64,000 nt of DNA, from contig OY759268.1 in NCBI GenBank assembly GCA_963662155.1, positions 2,233,501 through 2,297,500 on the forward strand, given 5' to 3'. Shown here piece by piece: positions 60,501 through 64,000 of the stretch (the first letter of the stretch is position 1; the number at the start of each line of letters is the position of its first letter). Position numbers and translations under genes: made by a program. Source of the DNA: Lamellibrachia columna. Its lineage: Eukaryota; Annelida; Polychaeta; Sabellida; Siboglinidae. The notes under the pieces are model-generated. The model was not told the origin of the DNA, ran no database searches, and saw only the letters and a program-made list of their open reading frames with translations.

Positions 60501-63101
60501 ACAGCACGGCAAAGTGAACAAGACAAACACGGTACTACATCCCTCAAGGAACACAGCACGGCAAAGTGAACAAGACAAACACTGCACTACATCCCTCAAG
60601 GAACACAGCAAGGCAAAGTGAACAAGACAAACACGGCACTACATCCCTCAAGGAACACAGCACGGCAAAGTGAACAAGACAAACACGGCACTACATCCCT
60701 CAAGGAACACAGCAAGGCAAAGTGAACAAGACAAACACGGCACTACATCCCTCAAGGAACACGTCAAGGCAAAGTGAACAAGACAAACATGGCACTACAT
60801 CCCTCAATGAACAAGTCAAGGCAAAGTGAACAAGACAAACACGGCACTACATCCCTCAAGGAACACGTCAAGGCAAAGTGAACAAGACAAACACAGCACT
60901 ACATCCCTCAAGGAACACGTCAAGGCAAAGTGAACAAGACAAACATGGCACTACATCCCTCAAGGAACACAGCATGGCAAAGTGAACTCCAACTCCAACT
61001 CCAACAGCAAAGTGAACAAGACAAACATGGCACTACATCCCTCAAGGAACACAGCACGGCAAAGTGAACAAGACAAACACGGCACTACATCCCTCAAGGA
61101 ACACAGCAAGGTAAAGTGAACAAAACAAACACTGCACTACATCCCTCAAGGAACACAGCATGGGAAAGTGAACAAGACAAACACAGCACTACATCTCTCA
61201 AGGAACACAGCACGGCAAAGTGAACAAGACAAACATGGCACTACATCCCTCAAGGAACACAGCACGGCAAAGTGAACAAGACAAACATGGCACTACATCC
61301 CTCAAGGAACACAGCACGGCAAAGTGAACAAGACAAACATGGCACTACATCCCTCAAGGAACACAGCACGGCAAAGTGAACAAGACAAACATGGCACTAC
61401 ATCCCTCAAGGAACACAGCAAGGCAAAGTGAACAAGACAAACATGGCACTACATCCCTCAAGGATCACAGCAAGGCAAAGTGAACAAGACAAACATGGCA
61501 CTACATCCCTCAAGGAACACAGCACGGCAAAGTGAACAAGACAAACACGGCACTACATCCCTCAAGGAACACAGCAAGGCAAAGTGAACAAGACAAACAC
61601 GGCACTACATCCCTCAAGGAACACAGCACGGCAAAGTGAACAAGACAAACACAGCACTACATCCCTCAAGGAACACAGCAAGGCAAAGTGAACAAGACAA
61701 ACACGACACTACATCCCTCAAGGAACACAGCACGGCAAAGTGAACAAGACAAACACTGCACTACATCCCTCAAGGAACACAGCAAGGCAAAGTGAACAAG
61801 ACAAACACGGCACTACATCCCTCAAGGAACACAGCATGGCAAAGTGAACAAAACAAACACGGCACTACATCCCTCAAGGAACACAGCACGGCAAAGTGAA
61901 CAAGACAAACACGGCACTACATCCCTCAAGGAACACAGCACGGCAAAGTGAACAAGACAAATATGGCACTACATCCCTCAAGGAACACAGCACGGCAAAG
62001 TGAACAAGGTGTTAATTCCACAAGATGGTAATTCCACACATTTTGTTTTTGATCCAGATGATTTCCTTGAGCCTCTGTGTTTGCCCAAATTTCTGAACTT
62101 TCTGCCATCTAGCTGTCGCAACTTTACAACGAGAGGCGGTTTAATTCATACTCTGGATATGAGTGTATAAATAAAGTTTATTATTATTATTCACAATTAA
62201 TGTTCGACTACTTGCAAGTAAAGACCATGTCCTGTGTTCTCACCTGCATGTAGTCCTTCAGGGTGATGATGTCCACCTCATCAGTGACCGCGTGAGTGTC
62301 CCTTTGCAGCTGGTCAGAGATTAACTGGTCATAGAACCTGCGATGTCCCATCAGTTGACACGCGTCTCTGGCTGCCTGAATGTGTCACACAGTCAACTGC
62401 CATCACAGTAGTCATCACACATGCCGACACAACACATGTAAAGGTATGTTCTTATATAGCACGGTATCCAGTGCTAGGGACTGTTCAGAGCACTTTACAC
62501 TTCACCCCCTGCAGACCTGTTCATGCCAACCCGAGTTCTCTGGAAAGCATTCAGCCATGCTGCAATTACTGCACAAAGATTATTTGTTCAGATATACACC
62601 ACCGTCTGTTGCCAGATACTCATTTATACAGATGAGTGAACTACGGCAACGTGGGATGAACAACATTGCCAAAGCTTCAAGCCTTTGGTAGACTCAGTAA
62701 TTTTTGACAGAGGCATCTCATCAAAACTGAAAGCATGACTGCATTGGCATTGCAGCCCTTATACTGTCAGTGGTAATCTATGGTGTGGAGGCTTGTGTGC
62801 CGCGATCACACAAGACACAATTTTGTTGATGTGAAGAAAAAAAGCTTGGTTTGATGTAAACGCACCTTGTAAAGACACTGAACCTGTCACCTCACCTGTC
62901 ACCTCACCTGTTACCTCACACCCACAATCATTTAAAGGGAAAATAAAATGGATAGCTTGGAGATTGTTGCCGAGACATGTAATTACCTCAGAGGCTGGTT
63001 CTATCATCTTCTTGCCGCTCACATAGTGGACAGTCATGCCCTGCTCTGTTGCCAGGAAGATCTTAAAGAAGATGTGTGGGGGGAACTCACCACCACCAAA
63101 T
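57317..63101 (-). CDS. CXorf58-like protein, partial (six 3' exons)
   Basis: Six minus-strand exons join in phase and every intron has GT-AG ends: 63101-62987, 62375-62244, 60304-60229, 59426-59273, 59108-58970 and 57556-57317. The joined product is about 285 residues and lacks its N-terminus. In order it reads FGGGEFPPHIFFKIF, VHYVSGKKMIEPASE, AARDACQLMGHRRFYDQLIS, VTDEVDIITLKDYMQ, YLSLLDETPAYLGGRDNCW, LPRQTIFYDIVQYLY, LNQIRIISQL, a basic Lys/Arg-rich stretch, then an acidic tail with EEEEWETEAHKLYEWTQEL and a TGA. From memory this pattern (GGxxFPPxIxxKIF, DEVDIxTxKDYMQ, DExPAYxGGRxNxWRxL) is that of the animal CXorf58 family, related to C11orf65. Its biochemical role is not established to my knowledge. 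No signal peptide or membrane segment is seen in this part. Three tandem arrays and two SINEs sit in its introns. Confidence 0.72.
57590..57740 (+). mobile_element. Dispersed repeat family D, partial copy, intronic
   Basis: See 54241-54440 for the shared blocks. It lies in the last intron of the CXorf58-like gene, opposite to its transcription, and is preceded by a poly-G run (57590-57618). Confidence 0.5.
57946..58969. repeat. 83-bp intronic tandem repeat, about 9 copies, seeded by an exon-intron junction
   Basis: Period 83 bp (58022, 58105, 58188 and on). Read on the gene's strand, each unit has CTGTACGAGACTGAGACAGTG, which encodes LYETETV, directly followed by GTAAATGTTCTTCTAAGAG. The true exon E end is CTATATGAGACAGAAACAATG followed by the same intron sequence. 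Two units next to the exon (junctions near 58887 and 58493) keep GTAAAT. One near 58410 has GTTAAT. Four identical units (about 58082-58335) have GT changed to AT. One unit is split by SINE-B. Confidence 0.93.
58512..58814 (+). mobile_element. SINE-B, complete, with 8-bp target duplication
   Basis: Flanked by CAGTCTCG at 58504-58511 and 58815-58822. The tRNA-like head has GTGGCCTAGTGGTTAAGGTG (A box) and GGGTTGTGAGTTCG (decayed B box). The central part, CTTTGCCTCAGTCTACTCAG, resembles the CORE/MIR-type domain and the 445-615 copy of SINE-A. Then GATGGACTAGTGTCCCGTCC, GGCCATATAAGCC and a TTTACC-repeat tail. Inserted into one unit of the 83-bp array, antisense to the host gene. Confidence 0.9.
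58970..59108 (-). CDS. CXorf58-like exon E
   Basis: Acceptor TTTTTCACAG|G and donor ATG|GTAAAT; one base plus 46 codons, PVSSMPYKQYTRPLSPPSGK, then a basic stretch ending RLYETETM. The last 21 bases together with the donor and about 60 intron bases are tandemly repeated downstream (see the 83-bp array). Confidence 0.8.
59273..59426 (-). CDS. CXorf58-like exon D
   Basis: Acceptor GTGGTTGCAG|TG and donor CG|GTTGGT; two bases, 50 codons (LPRQTIFYDIVQYLY...RIISQL), two bases. Both phases fit exons C and E. The donor GTTGGT is weaker than the others. Confidence 0.8.
59458..59545. repeat. Degenerate GTGCATGCGTTC microsatellite
   Basis: Imperfect 12-bp and 4-bp TGCG/TGCA steps in the intron just upstream of exon D. 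Confidence 0.85.
60229..60304 (-). CDS. CXorf58-like exon C
   Basis: Acceptor TTGTTCCAG|TAT and donor GAAG|GTAACC; 25 codons plus one base (YLSLLDETPAYLGGRDNCW...LE). Its polypyrimidine tract is the last unit of the 52-bp array at 60305-62007. Confidence 0.82.
60305..62007. repeat. 52-bp intronic tandem repeat, about 33 copies
   Basis: Units AACAAGACAAACACGGCACT, ACATCCCTCAAGGAACACAG and CACGGCAAAGTG. Variants are CACGG/CATGG/CACTG and CAGCACGG/CAGCAAGG/CGTCAAGG; the CGTCAAGG form is clustered at 60760-60940. One interruption with three AACTCC steps lies at about 60986-61008. The left edge abuts the acceptor of exon C. Confidence 0.96.
62008..62205 (+). mobile_element. Probable non-LTR element 3' tail
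   Basis: Ends ATAAATAAAGTTTATTATTATTATT, the typical AATAAA plus short-repeat tail of LINE/SINE elements. The 130 bp before it (GATGATTTCCTTGAGCCTCT and on) has no motif I recognise. Confidence 0.35.
62244..62375 (-). CDS. CXorf58-like exon B
   Basis: Acceptor ATTCAG|GCA and donor CAG|GTGAGA enclose exactly 44 codons, AARDACQLMGH...ITLKDYMQ, phase 0 at both ends. Confidence 0.82.
62438..62695 (-). mobile_element. SINE-A, minus-strand copy, intronic
   Basis: Reverse complement of the SINE-A body: AAAGGTATGTTCTTATATAG, GGGACTGTTCAGAGC, TTTACACTTCACCCCCTGCA and GAAAGCATTCAGCCATGC. It also keeps the central domain (read on minus, CCGTAGTTCACTCATCTGTA). Same orientation as the host gene, in the intron between exons A and B. 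The tRNA head is missing. Confidence 0.78.
62881..62925. repeat. 11-bp tandem repeat, 3-4 copies
   Basis: CCTGTCACCTCA units in the intron between exons A and B. Confidence 0.85.
62987..63101 (-). CDS. CXorf58-like exon A (most 5' exon in window)
   Basis: Acceptor CTTCTAG|A and donor GAG|GTAATT. One base completes a codon begun in an upstream exon outside the window, then 38 codons FGGGEFPPH...KKMIEPASE; ends in phase 0. The intron on its 5' side is longer than 900 bp and contains the 39-bp array. Confidence 0.8.
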
Positions 63102-63309
63102 CTAGAAGGCAATCATTAGTTAAATAAATCATGATTAAATAAATACATACAGATATAATAAAAACTAAGTATAAAAAATTACACCCAAGACACTACCAGA
63201 TCGTTGCTGGTGAGTTCAAACAATGGAAGTCCATTTTGATCTGCAGCAAGTAGTTGGTTGGACATGTGTCTGCTACAACAACTTCAGACACATGAAAATG
63301 GACTTGCTC

Positions 63310-64000
63310 TGTTTTGATTTCTCGACAGATATGTTGTTGAAGAACGACTGTTTTGATTCCTTGACAGATATGTTGTTGAAGAACGACTGTTTTGATTCCT
63401 CGACAGATATGTTGTTGAAGAACGACTGTTTTGATTCCTCGACAGATATGTTGTTGAAGAACGACTGTTTTGATTCCTCGACAGATATATTTTGTTGAAG
63501 AACCACTGTTTTGATTCCTCAACAGATATGTTGTTGAAGAACGACTGTTTTGATTCCTCAACAGATATGTTGTTGAAGAACGACTGTTTTGATTCCTCGA
63601 CAGATATGTTGTTGAAGAACGACTGTTTTGATTCCTCGACAGATATGTTGTTGAAGAACGACTGTTTTGATTCCTCGACAGATATGTTGTTGAAGAACGA
63701 CTGTTTTGATTCCTCGACAGATATGTTGTTGAAGAACGACTGTTTTGATTCCTCGACAGATATGTTGTTGAAGAACGACTGTTTTGATTCCTCAACAGAT
63801 ATGTTGTTGAAGAACCACTGTTTTGATTCCTCAACAGATATGTTGTTGAAGAACCACTGTTTTGATTCCTTGACAGATATATTTTGTTGAAGAACGACTG
63901 TTTTGATTCCTCAACAGATATGTTGTTGAAGAACGACTGTTTTGATTCCTCGACAGATATGTTGTTGAAGAACGACTGTTTTGATTCCTCGACAGATATG
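63310..64000. repeat. 39-bp tandem repeat, at least 17 copies, runs off the window
   Basis: Units TGTTTTGATTCCTCGACAGA plus TATGTTGTTGAAGAACGAC, with CCTCAACAGA, CCTTGACAGA and AACCACTG variants and a recurring TATATTTTG form at 63485 and 63875. Frames on both strands stay open because the period is a multiple of three. It lies in the intron upstream of exon A. Confidence 0.95.

Noticed and set aside
63190..63300. N-terminal exon of the CXorf58-like gene
   Set aside because: A possible donor CTG|GTAGTG would create a TGA when joined to exon A, and the peptide does not precede FGGGEFPP as expected.

Overview
The window is nuclear DNA from a metazoan. It shows spliced protein-coding exons, tRNA-headed SINEs with a MIR/CORE-like central domain, several broken non-LTR retrotransposons of animal type, and AT-rich intergenic sequence. 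It does not look bacterial, viral or plant. The element families and the extreme minisatellite load suggest a marine invertebrate or basal chordate, but the species cannot be fixed from the sequence alone.

By my tally about half of the 64 kb is tandem repeat: more than 30 separate arrays with periods from 2 to 88 bp. The largest are a 43-bp array (17.6-21.6 kb, about 93 copies), an 84-bp array (35.6-39.0 kb, 40 copies), a roughly 29-bp AT-rich array (23.3-25.8 kb), a CCATGG-rich array (13.3-15.3 kb), a 20-bp array (43.2-44.9 kb), a 52-bp array (60.3-62.0 kb) and a 35-bp hairpin array (25.9-27.3 kb). Nearly every long open frame in the window is a by-product of these arrays.

The one clear gene is on the minus strand at the right end. 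Six consecutive exons (57.3-63.1 kb) join in phase into about 285 residues and end at a stop codon. They match the animal CXorf58/C11orf65-type family as I remember it; the 5' exons lie beyond position 64000. Weaker candidates are a minus-strand first coding exon at 39.2 kb with a diverged partial copy at 49.6 kb, a plus-strand 40-codon exon-like block at 27.6 kb, and a 66-codon minus-strand frame at 57.0 kb inside an inverted repeat.

Transposable elements: one SINE family (SINE-A, four copies), a second SINE (SINE-B) at 58.5 kb with an 8-bp target duplication, four LINE fragments (28.2-28.6 kb minus; 30.3-31.9, 47.8-48.2 and 50.2-50.5 kb plus), and two older dispersed families (C and D).

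The most interesting pattern is that several arrays can be traced to a recognisable single-copy seed. The seeds are an exon end plus its 5' splice site (83-bp array in the CXorf58-like gene), LINE coding sequence (72-bp and 25-29-bp arrays), a SINE body (31-bp array) and dispersed family C (20-bp array). A 52-bp array runs directly into the 3' splice site of another exon of the same gene. So genes and transposons are being locally amplified into minisatellites, with possible effects on splicing.
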